16,675 nucleotides of DNA from DATARH01 sp036273175 (GCA_036273175.1 DASUIE010000352.1:1-16675); one strand, 5' to 3'. Shown: positions 1-6,498, counted from the first letter of the stretch. Translations and numbers: made by a program. The notes: generated by a model from the letters alone, not told the origin.

Positions 1-2
1 GC

Positions 3-1025
3 GATATGGGCACGGGCACGATCCAGGCCGGCGGCGGCCAGTATGTCGAGCTCAAGGACGGCATGATGCGCCGCCTCGCCGAGGCGACCGGCCGCACCGT
101 CGTCTACAACAGCCTCAGCCAGACGATGCGCCGGCCCGACGAGTGGAAGATCCACATGGCGCGCATCGAGGAAACCGCGGCGATGGGCATCCGCGCCTAT
201 CCGATGTGCAGCCCGAACCGGGTCACGCAAGACTTCACGATGAAGAACACGCAGGTATTCCGCGGCCTGCCGACCTGGCACCCGATCCTGTTGATGTCGA
301 ACGACGAAAAGCTGCGTCTCTACGCCGATCCCGAAATCCGCGCGAAGCTCCACGAGGAAGCGGTCGTCAACAAGCCCGACAGCGCGGTCGGCATCTCCAA
401 GACCTGGTGGAACTACATCTGGGTCAACGAGCCCGCGCTCGAAAAGAACAAGTGGATGCAGTTCAAGTCGATCGGCGAGATCGCCGAGAAGCAGGGCAAG
501 CGCGTCATCGACGCGTTCCTCGACCTGATCGTCGAGGAAAAGCTCGAAACCCGCCTGCTGCAGGCCGAGAACAACATCGACGACGAGGCGCTGTCGAAAA
601 TCCTGACCCACCCGAACGCGGTGATCGGCCTCGGCGACGGCGGCGCGCACGTTCAGTTCCACGGCGGTTACGGCTACATCACCAAGCTGCTCGGCGAGTG
701 GGTGCGCGAGAAGCGGGTGATGACGCTGGAGCAGGCGGTGCGCCGGCTGACCTTCGACTCGGCCTCGACCTTCGGCCTCTACGACCGCGGCCTGCTGCGG
801 CCGGGGATGGCGGCCGACATCGTGATCTTCGATCCCGATACCGTGAAGTGCGGCAAGGAAGAGGTCGTGCATGACTTCCCGGCCGGCGGCTGGCGGATCA
901 AGGAGACCTCGGAAGGGGTCTCGCACACGATCGTCAACGGCCAGGTGCTGCTGGAGGACAAGAATCACACCGGCGCACTGCCGGGCAAGGTGCTGCGCAA
1001 CAGCCACTGGCACGCCAACCATTAG
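3..1025 (+). CDS. Amidohydrolase, N-acyl-D-amino-acid deacylase-like (5' partial)
   Basis: This is the C-terminal part of a metal-dependent amidohydrolase of the D-aminoacylase type, which hydrolyses N-acyl or amide bonds in the cytoplasm. About 340 residues are visible, whereas family members are usually 500-580 aa, and the frame is open to the left edge, so the N-terminal metal-binding HxH region lies outside the window. Visible signatures are GLGDGGAH with Asp and His near residues 211 and 215 (counted from the ATG at 6), in the place of the catalytic Asp segment of the family, and the closing beta-sandwich motif LYDRGLLRPGMAADIVIFDP typical of amidohydrolase C-termini. The ATG at 6 is internal and probably not the true start. 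It converges on pgk with 15 nt between stops. The substrate cannot be told: D-aminoacylase, dihydropyrimidinase-like or another amide hydrolase. Family confidence is high, substrate low. Confidence 0.85.
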   Translation, partial: DMGTGTIQAGGGQYVELKDGMMRRLAEATGRTVVYNSLSQTMRRPDEWKIHMARIEETAAMGIRAYPMCSPNRVTQDFTMKNTQVFRGLPTWHPILLMSNDEKLRLYADPEIRAKLHEEAVVNKPDSAVGISKTWWNYIWVNEPALEKNKWMQFKSIGEIAEKQGKRVIDAFLDLIVEEKLETRLLQAENNIDDEALSKILTHPNAVIGLGDGGAHVQFHGGYGYITKLLGEWVREKRVMTLEQAVRRLTFDSASTFGLYDRGLLRPGMAADIVIFDPDTVKCGKEEVVHDFPAGGWRIKETSEGVSHTIVNGQVLLEDKNHTGALPGKVLRNSHWHANH

Positions 1026-1032
1026 GCGGCCG

Positions 1033-1071
1033 GCCCGGGGTCACGCGATCGAGAGCGCCGCGACCCCGGGC
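1033..1071. terminator. GC-rich inverted repeat at convergent amidohydrolase/pgk ends
   Basis: A perfect 10-bp inverted repeat (GCCCGGGGTC at 1033-1042, GACCCCGGGC at 1062-1071) flanks a 19-nt loop and includes the pgk stop codon. Within the loop a short GCG/CGC pairing is also possible. It lies exactly where two genes converge, so a bidirectional transcription barrier is a reasonable inference. Neither strand has a T-run after it, so it is not a canonical intrinsic terminator. Confidence 0.4.
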
Positions 1072-2237
1072 AGCTCGCGCCCTTCGAGCCATTCGAGAAA
1101 GGCCCCGCCGGCGGTCGAGACATAGCTCAGATCGTCGGTGACGCCTGCCATCGCGAGCGCGGCGACCGTGTCGCCGCCGCCGGCGACGCTCATCAGCTGC
1201 CCCGACTTGGTCAGCTCGGCTACCGCTTTGGCGATGGCGACCGTGGCGCGCTCGAAAGGCGGCGTCTCGAAAGCGCCGATCGGTCCATTCCACACCAGCG
1301 TCTTCGAATCCGCGAGGGCCGCCGTGATGCGCGCGACCGTCTGCGGCCCGACATCGAGGATCATCGCGTTCATCGGCACCGCGGTGACGCCCACGGTCCG
1401 CGTCACCGCTCCGGGCTCCAGCTTCTCCGCGGTCACTGCGTCATCCGGCAGGATCACCGAACAGCCGCGGTCGGCCGCCGCGTACATGATCTGGCGTGCG
1501 GTATCGAGAAGGTCGGGCTCGGACAGCGAGCGGCCGATCGGGCGGCCCTGCGCCGCCAGGAAGGTGTTGGCCATCGCCCCGCCGATCGCCACGCGGTCCG
1601 CCTTGCCGATGATGAACTTAAGAAGGTCGAGCTTGGTCGAGATTTTCGACCCGCCGATCATCGCCATCACCGGATGCTGAGGAGACTCGAGCGCAGCGCT
1701 CAGCGCCTCGAGCTCTGCCTGCATGTTCTTGCCGGCGGCCGAGGGCAGGAGCCGCGCCAGCGCCGCGATCGAGGCGTGCGCGCGGTGTGCCGCCGAAAAC
1801 GCATCGTCTACATAGAGGTCGCCGAGTTCGGCGAGCGCCTTGGCGAAGCCTTCGTCATTGGCTTCCTCCTCGGGGTGGAAGCGCAAATTTTCCAGCAGCG
1901 CCACACCGCCCGGCGGCAGCGCGTCGACGACCTTCTTCGCCTCGGGACCGATGCAGTCGGTTGCGAATTCGACGCGGCGGCCGCCGATCGCGGCGCTCAG
2001 CGCGGGGACGATCGGGCGCAGCGACTGCGTCGGGTCTACCCCCTTGGGACGCCCGAAATGCGACATCACCACGACCCGCGCCTCGCGTCCGATCAGGTTT
2101 TCGATGGTCGGCGCCAGGCGCTCGATCCGCGTCGCGTCGGAGACCTGGCCATCCTTGACCGGCACGTTCAAATCGGCGCGCAAAAGGACCCGCTTGCGGG
2201 CGACATCGAGGTCGTCAAGGGTCCTGAATCGGGGCAT
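1041..2237 (-). CDS. pgk: Phosphoglycerate kinase
   Basis: Cytoplasmic glycolytic and gluconeogenic enzyme interconverting 1,3-bisphosphoglycerate plus ADP and 3-phosphoglycerate plus ATP. The product is 398 aa, the normal bacterial length. The N-terminal domain shows the substrate-binding RADLNVPV (20-27) and SHFGRPKG (59-66). The C-terminal nucleotide domain shows GGSKISTKLD (195-204), DVGP (295-298), NGPIGAFE (317-324) and GGGDT (353-357). The final glycine loop reads STAGGAF rather than the common STGGGAS. The ATG at 2237 is chosen because GAGG lies 7 nt upstream and the protein then begins in family register. An in-frame ATG at 2252 adds five residues and is less likely. The frame stays open far upstream on this strand, but that extension is antisense to the methyltransferase and is not coding. 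No other glycolytic genes are adjacent, so pgk appears monocistronic here. Confidence 0.97.
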   Translation of the reverse strand: MPRFRTLDDLDVARKRVLLRADLNVPVKDGQVSDATRIERLAPTIENLIGREARVVVMSHFGRPKGVDPTQSLRPIVPALSAAIGGRRVEFATDCIGPEAKKVVDALPPGGVALLENLRFHPEEEANDEGFAKALAELGDLYVDDAFSAAHRAHASIAALARLLPSAAGKNMQAELEALSAALESPQHPVMAMIGGSKISTKLDLLKFIIGKADRVAIGGAMANTFLAAQGRPIGRSLSEPDLLDTARQIMYAAADRGCSVILPDDAVTAEKLEPGAVTRTVGVTAVPMNAMILDVGPQTVARITAALADSKTLVWNGPIGAFETPPFERATVAIAKAVAELTKSGQLMSVAGGGDTVAALAMAGVTDDLSYVSTAGGAFLEWLEGRELPGVAALSIA

Positions 2238-2265
2238 GTAAAGGCCTCGCATGGTTTGGCGGGGA

Positions 2266-2293
2266 ATTAAAGCCGAGCGTCGGGCTGTTGCAA
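2266..2293 (-). promoter_or_regulatory. Candidate sigma-70 promoter for pgk
   Basis: Read on the minus strand, TTGCAA (2293-2288) is followed after 16 nt by TTTAAT (2271-2266), or after 17 nt by TTAATT. This would start transcription near 2259 and leave a leader of about 22 nt with a GAGG ribosome site before the pgk ATG. The AT-rich -10 stands out against the GC-rich background. This is prediction from consensus only. Confidence 0.5.
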
Positions 2294-2324
2294 ACCCGGC
2301 GCGTGGTGATACCTGTTGCGCATT

Positions 2325-3362
2325 ATGGCGACACCGTTTGACAGGCTGATCTTCGAGGCGAGCCAGGCCGCGCGGGTCGGATGGTTCTTCGGCCAGAAGA
2401 TTTTGGCCCAGCGGGCCGCCCGGCCGCTTCCGGTCCCCGAACGCCTCCGGGGACGTCCCGTTCCCGACCGCCGCCGGCTGCTCGGCGATCTGTGGCGCCT
2501 GCTGCGGCAGGATTGGCGGAATATTGAGGCAGGCCACTACCTGCCGCCGGAGGAGTGGCGCGGCACTCCGCTCGGCGCGTTGCGCCAGGCCGCGGATTTT
2601 TTCGCGGACCTGCGGACGGTCGAGGCGTTGCGGCACGGCGACCGCGCCGAGCGGGGGCTCGATCTGCCGCCGGACGGTAAGCACCCGCGCTACTACCTGC
2701 AGAAATTCCACTTCCAGAGCGACGGCTATCTGAGCGTCGCCTCGGCCGAACGCTACGACTACCAGGTCGAGATCCTGTTCGGGGGCGGGGCGGCGGCGAT
2801 GCGGCGGCAGGCGCTTGTCCCGCTGCGCCGGGAACTGGCGGCGCATGCGGGGCGCGCGCGGCTGCTCGATATCGGCTGTGGGACCGGCATGTTCCTGCGT
2901 GAGGTCAAACGCAACCATCCCCGCCTGTCGATTACCGGGCTCGACCTGTCGGCGCCATATCTCGATGTCGCGCGGCGGCGGCTTGCCGAATGGTCGGGGG
3001 TCGAGCTGGTCGAGGCGGCGGCCGAGGCGGTCCCCGCGCCGGACGCCGCCTACGACATCGTGACCTGCGTTTATCTGCTGCACGAGCTGCCGCCCGCCGT
3101 GCGCGGCAAGGTCGCGGCCGAAATGCGCCGGGTGCTCAAACCGGGCGGGTTGGCGATCCTCGTCGACTCGCTCCAGCTCGGCGACGAGCCCGATTACGAC
3201 GCGACCCTGGAGTGGTTTCCGACCGGGTTCCACGAGCCCTTTTACGCCGGCTATCTCCGCGCCGATCTCGACCGGCTGATGGGAGCCGGCTTCACCCGCG
3301 AGGAAGGCATCCCGGCCTATTTCTCCAAGATATTGACATACCGCCGTAATTCCGCGCCCTAG
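2325..3362 (+). CDS. Class I SAM-dependent methyltransferase
   Basis: Probable cytoplasmic methyltransferase of about 345 aa, substrate unknown. The C-terminal half is a Rossmann-type SAM domain. Motif I is LLDIGCGTGMF (180-190), the acidic end of strand 2 is GLDLSAPYLD (205-214), and the post-motif segment VYLLHELPP followed by MRRVLKPGGLAILVD matches the UbiE/Erg6-like fold. The first 165 residues are a family-specific extension with the conserved-looking stretch YYLQKFHFQSDGYLS (123-137). There is no signal peptide or membrane span. The ATG at 2325 is preferred over a TTG at 2316; neither has a strong ribosome site, with GGTGAT about 14 nt upstream. It diverges from pgk, sharing an 87-bp intergenic region, and precedes gcrA by 97 nt. 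The methyl acceptor cannot be inferred from its neighbours. Confidence 0.85.
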   Translation: MATPFDRLIFEASQAARVGWFFGQKILAQRAARPLPVPERLRGRPVPDRRRLLGDLWRLLRQDWRNIEAGHYLPPEEWRGTPLGALRQAADFFADLRTVEALRHGDRAERGLDLPPDGKHPRYYLQKFHFQSDGYLSVASAERYDYQVEILFGGGAAAMRRQALVPLRRELAAHAGRARLLDIGCGTGMFLREVKRNHPRLSITGLDLSAPYLDVARRRLAEWSGVELVEAAAEAVPAPDAAYDIVTCVYLLHELPPAVRGKVAAEMRRVLKPGGLAILVDSLQLGDEPDYDATLEWFPTGFHEPFYAGYLRADLDRLMGAGFTREEGIPAYFSKILTYRRNSAP

Positions 3363-3414
3363 CTACTATATGTAGATGCATGTTGGCGCATCCACACAAG
3401 GGTGCTACCGTATC

Positions 3415-3446
3415 TTGTGACGGCAGCGGGGACTGCCACATAATAC
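3415..3446 (+). promoter_or_regulatory. Candidate gcrA promoter with an internal inverted repeat
   Basis: TTGTGA (3415-3420) and CATAAT (3439-3444) are 18 nt apart, a plausible sigma-70 promoter just upstream of the gcrA ATG at 3460. Between them lies a 5-bp inverted repeat, GGCAG (3422-3426) and CTGCC (3433-3437), which could be an operator or chance. The rest of this 97-nt gap is less GC-rich than its surroundings and holds a short GATGC/GCATC hairpin (3375-3392). No GANTC methylation site lies in the gap; one (GACTC) is at 3501-3505 inside gcrA. Confidence 0.3.
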
Positions 3447-3459
3447 GGGGTCGGGGGTC

Positions 3460-3804
3460 ATGCTCGATATTACCTGGACGGACGATCGCATCGCCGAACT
3501 GACTCGGCTGTGGGACGAAGGGATCACCACCGCCGAAATCGGGCGGCTTATCGGCGTCACCAAAAACGCCGTCATCGGCAAGGTGCACCGGCTGGGGCTG
3601 GTGCCGCGCGTGATCACGGTCAAGCCGGCGCCCCGCCGGTTTGTCTTCGAGTTCACGGGGCCGGCCTGCATGTGGCCCCTCGGCCATCCCGGCGACGACG
3701 ATTTCCACTTCTGCGGCGAGACCCCGGTGGCCGGCAAGCCCTATTGCGCCGACCACGCGGCGATCGCCTATATCAAGCCGAAAGAAAAAGAAAAGGCGGC
3801 TTAG
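3460..3804 (+). CDS. gcrA: GcrA cell cycle regulator, compact form
   Basis: GcrA is an alphaproteobacterial transcription factor that binds the housekeeping sigma factor and acts at promoters carrying GANTC sites methylated by CcrM, controlling cell-cycle and division genes. This is established for Caulobacter, not tested here. The N-terminus (residues 5-47) is the family helix-turn-helix, with TWTDDRIAELTRLWDEG and IGVTKNAVIGKVHRLGL. The C-terminal sigma-interacting module follows, ACMWPLGHPGDDDFHFCG (69-86), with Cys at 70, 85 and 96 and PYCADHA near the end. At 114 aa it is much shorter than Caulobacter GcrA (about 173 aa), because the linker between the modules is only some 20 residues. 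The Lys/Glu tail comes from an A-rich tract that also serves as part of a terminator on the opposite strand. The stop lies 6 nt from the converging VWA gene. No ccrM or ctrA is present in this window. Confidence 0.93.
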   Translation: MLDITWTDDRIAELTRLWDEGITTAEIGRLIGVTKNAVIGKVHRLGLVPRVITVKPAPRRFVFEFTGPACMWPLGHPGDDDFHFCGETPVAGKPYCADHAAIAYIKPKEKEKAA

Positions 3805-3817
3805 CCCCCGCTACCGC
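3781..3817 (-). terminator. Intrinsic terminator of the tatA/moxR/VWA group, embedded in the gcrA 3' end
   Basis: On the minus strand the RNA reads GCGGTAGC, loop GGGG, GCTA, a 2-nt AG bulge, then CCGC (3817 to 3796). This is an 8-bp stem with a tetraloop, starting just before the VWA stop codon. It is followed at once by a U-rich run, CTTTTCTTTTTCTTT (3795-3781). Stem plus U-tract is the classic intrinsic terminator form. The U-tract is the antisense of the codons for the gcrA KEKEKA tail. Confidence 0.65.
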
Positions 3818-4983
3818 GTCAGTTCCCGCATCGCGCGGTCGATCCCCTCGATCGTCAGCGGGAACATGCGGTGCTCCATGATCGCCTGGAGCATGCCGAT
3901 GCTCGTGGTGCCGCCCCAATACTTTTCCGGCACCGGGTTGAGCCAGATGGCCTTCGGGTAGAAATCGAGCAGGCGGCGCATCCAGGTCTCGCCGGACTCG
4001 TCGTTCCAGCGCTCGACCGAGCCGCCCTCCCGGTCGATCTCGTAAGGACTCATGCTCGCGTCGCCGACCAGCACGACCTTATGGTTCGGGTCGTAGGTGC
4101 GCAGGATGTCGAGCACGTTGATCTGCTCGACATGCCGGCGGCGCGAATCCTTCCACACCGTGTCGTAAAGGCAGTTGTGGAAATAGAAATGGACGAGGTG
4201 CTTGAACTCGCCGCGCGCGGCCGAGAACAGCTCCTCGCAGACCCGGACATGGTCCTCCATGGACCCGCCGACATCGAGGAACAGCAGCAACTTGACCGCG
4301 TTGTGCCGCTCGGGCACGAGCCGGAGATCGAGCCAGCCGGCATTGTGCGCGGTGTCGCGGATCGTCTGCGGCAGGTCGAGCTCGAGGTCGGCGCCTTGGC
4401 GGGCGAACTGACGCAGGCGCCTGAGCGCGATCTTGATGTTGCGGGTGCCGAGCTCGACCGTGTCGTCGAGGTTGCGGAACTCGCGCTTGTCCCAGACCTT
4501 GACCGCCCGGCGGTTCTTGCTCTCGCCGCCGATGCGGATGCCCTCGGGGTTGTAGCCGGAATTGCCGTAGGGGGAAGTGCCGGCGGTGCCGATCCATTTC
4601 TTGCCGCCCGAATGCCGGCCCTTCTGTTCGGCGAGCCGCTCGCGCAGCGTCTCCATCAGTTTGTCCCAGCCGCCGAACGCCTCGATCTGCGCCTTCTCCT
4701 CGGGCGTCAGGAACCGCTCGGCGAGCTTTCGCAGCCACTCCTCGGGAAGCTCGGTCTTCGGGTCCTCCGGCGTCTCGATACCCTTGAAGCAGTGCCCGAA
4801 AACCCGATCGAACCGGTCGAGATGCCGCTCGTCCTTAACAAGCGCGGTGCGCGACAGATAATAGAACTCGTCGATGTCGAACGCGGCGACGCGCTTCTGC
4901 ATCGCCTCCAGCAGGGTCAGAAACTCGCGCAGCGACGCCGGAACCTTGGCCTGCCGCAGTTCGAGGAAGAAGGAGATGAACAC
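3811..4983 (-). CDS. CoxE-like VWA domain protein
   Basis: A 390-aa von Willebrand factor A protein of the CoxE-like family, usually encoded with a MoxR AAA+ ATPase. Such pairs are thought to act in protein or metal-cofactor maturation; the client here is unknown. An N-terminal helical region (1-125) precedes a family segment, WIGTAGTSPYGNSGYNPEG (130-148), and then the VWA domain from about residue 229. Its metal-site motif reads LFLDVGGSM (234-242), so the usual DxSxS is DxGxS (Asp237, Gly239, Ser241). A second acidic loop is VLVGDASMSPYE (304-315), and WGGTTSIGML follows at 356-365. There is no signal peptide or membrane span. The start is a GTG at 4983, 6 nt after the preceding gene's stop, with only a weak CGGG upstream. 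It is the last gene of the tatA-moxR-small gene-VWA group. Confidence 0.88.
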   Translation of the reverse strand: MFISFFLELRQAKVPASLREFLTLLEAMQKRVAAFDIDEFYYLSRTALVKDERHLDRFDRVFGHCFKGIETPEDPKTELPEEWLRKLAERFLTPEEKAQIEAFGGWDKLMETLRERLAEQKGRHSGGKKWIGTAGTSPYGNSGYNPEGIRIGGESKNRRAVKVWDKREFRNLDDTVELGTRNIKIALRRLRQFARQGADLELDLPQTIRDTAHNAGWLDLRLVPERHNAVKLLLFLDVGGSMEDHVRVCEELFSAARGEFKHLVHFYFHNCLYDTVWKDSRRRHVEQINVLDILRTYDPNHKVVLVGDASMSPYEIDREGGSVERWNDESGETWMRRLLDFYPKAIWLNPVPEKYWGGTTSIGMLQAIMEHRMFPLTIEGIDRAMRELTR

Positions 4984-4989
4984 AGCCCG

Positions 4990-5343
4990 CTACGAACCCA
5001 ACGGCACCAGGGCCTGGGCCAATTGAATAGTGCCGATCTCGCCATCCCTATAGGCGATCAGCATCGGCGAATTGAGGGAAATCCAGCGAAAAACGCTTTG
5101 CTCATCCTCGGTCGAAAGGCGGCCCGTGACAACGCGGGGAGAGGGGCGGATCGCGACGACCGCTGTGTTATCGACCGTCATCTTGTTGCCGTGGGTCATG
5201 TTGACCTTGATCCGCGCATCATGGCGGGCATGGCCGCGCGGGCTGACCCAGACCGTCATCGGCAGGCCGGTCTCGGCCGGATAGAGGTTCGCCATCTCGA
5301 ACAGCTCGTCTTCGGCCTCGACCGCTGGATCAGGCGTTTTCAT
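4990..5343 (-). CDS. Uncharacterised 117-aa protein between moxR and the VWA gene
   Basis: I do not recognise a named family with confidence. The protein is soluble-looking, with no signal peptide or membrane segment. It has an acidic N-terminus, a central beta-rich part with GLPMTVWVSPRGHARHDARI (26-45) followed by KVNMTHGNKM, and a C-terminal part, VFRWISLNSPMLIAYRDGEI (84-103), that looks like a helix ending in a short tail. The latter loosely recalls C-termini of small DUF4160-like proteins, but that is a weak impression. The ATG at 5343 sits 3 nt after the moxR stop with GGAG about 7 nt upstream, and its stop is 6 nt before the VWA GTG. The tight spacing makes co-translation with moxR and the VWA gene very likely, hence a role as accessory or client-specificity factor. 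Codon use resembles its neighbours, although the last third is slightly less GC-biased. Confidence 0.75.
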   Translation of the reverse strand: MKTPDPAVEAEDELFEMANLYPAETGLPMTVWVSPRGHARHDARIKVNMTHGNKMTVDNTAVVAIRPSPRVVTGRLSTEDEQSVFRWISLNSPMLIAYRDGEIGTIQLAQALVPLGS

Positions 5344-5346
5344 CGC

Positions 5347-6198
5347 TCAGCTCCGGCCCTCGCGGCGGTGCAGGAAGGCGAGGCGCTCGAACAAATGCAC
5401 GTCCTGCTCGTTTTTGAGCAGCGCGCCGTGGAGCGGGGGGATCAGCTTGGTGGGGTCGCGGGTGCGCAGCACCTCCGGCGTCACGTCCTCGACCAGGAGG
5501 AGCTTGATCCAGTCGAGCAGCTCCGAGGTCGATGGCTTCTTCTTCAGCCCCGGGACCTGGCGGATGTCGTAAAAAATCGTCAGCGCCTCGTGCACCAACT
5601 CGCCCTTCAGCCCGGGGAAATGCACCTCGATGATCTGCTCCATCGTCTCGCGCTCGGGAAAGCGGATGTAATGGAAGAAGCAGCGGCGCAGGAACGCGTC
5701 GGGGAGCTCCTTCTCGTTGTTCGACGTGATGATGACGATCGGGCGCTGCTTGGCGGCGATGGTCTTGTGGAGTTCATAGACGTAGAACTCCATCCGGTCG
5801 AGTTCGAGAAGCAGATCGTTGGGGAATTCGATATCGGCCTTGTCGATCTCGTCGATCAGCAACACCGGCGCCGCATCGGCCTCGAAGGCGTCCCACAGCT
5901 TGCCGGGCTTGATGTAGTTGGCGATGTCGCGTACCCGCTCGTCGCCGAGCTGGCCGTCGCGCAGCCGCGACACCGCGTCGTATTCATAGAGACCCTGAAG
6001 GGCCTTGGTCGTCGACTTGATATGCCAGGTGATCAGATCCTTGCCGATCGCCTGGGCGACCTCGTGAGCGAGGATGGTCTTGCCGGTGCCGGGTTCGCCC
6101 TTGACCAGAAGCGGGCGCTCGAGCGCGATGGCGGCGTTGACCGCGACCTGGAGATCCTGGGTCGCGACATAGGAAGCGGTGCCCTCGAACCGTGGCAT
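5347..6198 (-). CDS. MoxR-family AAA+ ATPase
   Basis: A 283-aa MoxR-type AAA+ ATPase, a cytoplasmic chaperone-like motor that works with VWA-domain partners to remodel or activate enzyme complexes. Walker A is GEPGTGKT (34-41), Walker B is VLLIDEIDKAD (112-122), and sensor 1 is the IITSNNEKELPDAFLRRC segment (157-173), which also carries the arginines of the arginine-finger region. The C-terminal lid holds LLDWIKLLLVEDVTPE (227-242). Length and order fit the short MoxR proteins found beside CoxE-like genes. The ATG at 6198 has AGGA 5 nt upstream. A 117-aa gene begins 3 nt after its stop, with the VWA gene behind, so the three form one translational unit. The 57-nt gap from tatA holds two competing hairpins, described separately. 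Confidence 0.93.
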   Translation of the reverse strand: MPRFEGTASYVATQDLQVAVNAAIALERPLLVKGEPGTGKTILAHEVAQAIGKDLITWHIKSTTKALQGLYEYDAVSRLRDGQLGDERVRDIANYIKPGKLWDAFEADAAPVLLIDEIDKADIEFPNDLLLELDRMEFYVYELHKTIAAKQRPIVIITSNNEKELPDAFLRRCFFHYIRFPERETMEQIIEVHFPGLKGELVHEALTIFYDIRQVPGLKKKPSTSELLDWIKLLLVEDVTPEVLRTRDPTKLIPPLHGALLKNEQDVHLFERLAFLHRREGRS

Positions 6199-6221
6199 GA
6201 AGGTCCTGTCCGTTCGGGAAG

Positions 6222-6255
6222 GAGGGCGGGGCTAGGGCCGCCCTCGGCTGAGGGC
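6222..6255 (-). promoter_or_regulatory. Two mutually exclusive hairpins between tatA and moxR
   Basis: On the minus-strand RNA, right after the tatA stop, GCCCTC (6255-6250) can pair with GAGGGC (6245-6240) around a 4-nt loop. The same middle segment, read as GAGGGCGG (6245-6238), can instead pair perfectly over 8 bp with CCGCCCTC (6229-6222) around an 8-nt loop. The folds share 6240-6245 and cannot coexist, which is attenuator-like geometry. There is no U-run after the second hairpin, so any effect might be on moxR translation or on RNA stability rather than intrinsic termination. Confidence 0.35.
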
Positions 6256-6498
6256 TCAGACGTGCTCGCGCTTGGGCTCGGCGGCGGCGTGCGCGGGGGC
6301 GGGCGGCGGCGAGGAGACTTGTGCCGGCGGCACGGTGGAAGCCGCTTCCGGCTCTTCTTCTTCTTTCATCCCGGCTTTGAACGCCTTGATCCCTTTGGCG
6401 AAATCGCCCATGACATTGGTCAGCTTACCGCGGCCGCCAAACAGTAACAGGCCCACCGCCAAGACGACGAGCCAATGCCAGATGCTCATGGAACCCAT
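6256..6498 (-). CDS. tatA: Sec-independent (Tat) protein translocase subunit TatA
   Basis: TatA forms the size-variable pore element of the twin-arginine translocase in the inner membrane, moving folded proteins to the periplasm with TatBC. The 80-aa product has the expected plan. A short N-terminal membrane helix (SIWHWLVVLAVGLLLFGG, about 5-22) is followed by the hinge glycine region and an amphipathic helix, GKLTNVMGDFAKGIKAFKAG (24-43). A variable acidic, proline/alanine-rich tail ends the protein. The ATG at 6498 is chosen because AGGG lies 8 nt upstream; an internal ATG at 6489 would remove three residues. Unlike the usual tatABC operon, no tatB or tatC follows; instead moxR starts 57 nt downstream. 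A twin-arginine substrate is encoded at 14186-15784. TatA rather than TatB/E is favoured by the short hinge and length. Confidence 0.9.
   Translation of the reverse strand: MGSMSIWHWLVVLAVGLLLFGGRGKLTNVMGDFAKGIKAFKAGMKEEEEPEAASTVPPAQVSSPPPAPAHAAAEPKREHV

Noticed and set aside
2238..3233. N-terminal extension of pgk to about 730 residues
   Set aside because: The extra residues lie antisense to the methyltransferase, have no recognisable domain, and normal PGK length is reached from the ATG at 2237 with a good ribosome site.
3871..6447. An 858-codon open frame on the plus strand
   Set aside because: It is antisense to the VWA, small and MoxR genes, all of which have clear family motifs or tight operon spacing. 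Its composition is Leu/Arg/Asp/Val-rich without any domain. Long antisense frames are expected in GC-rich coding DNA.
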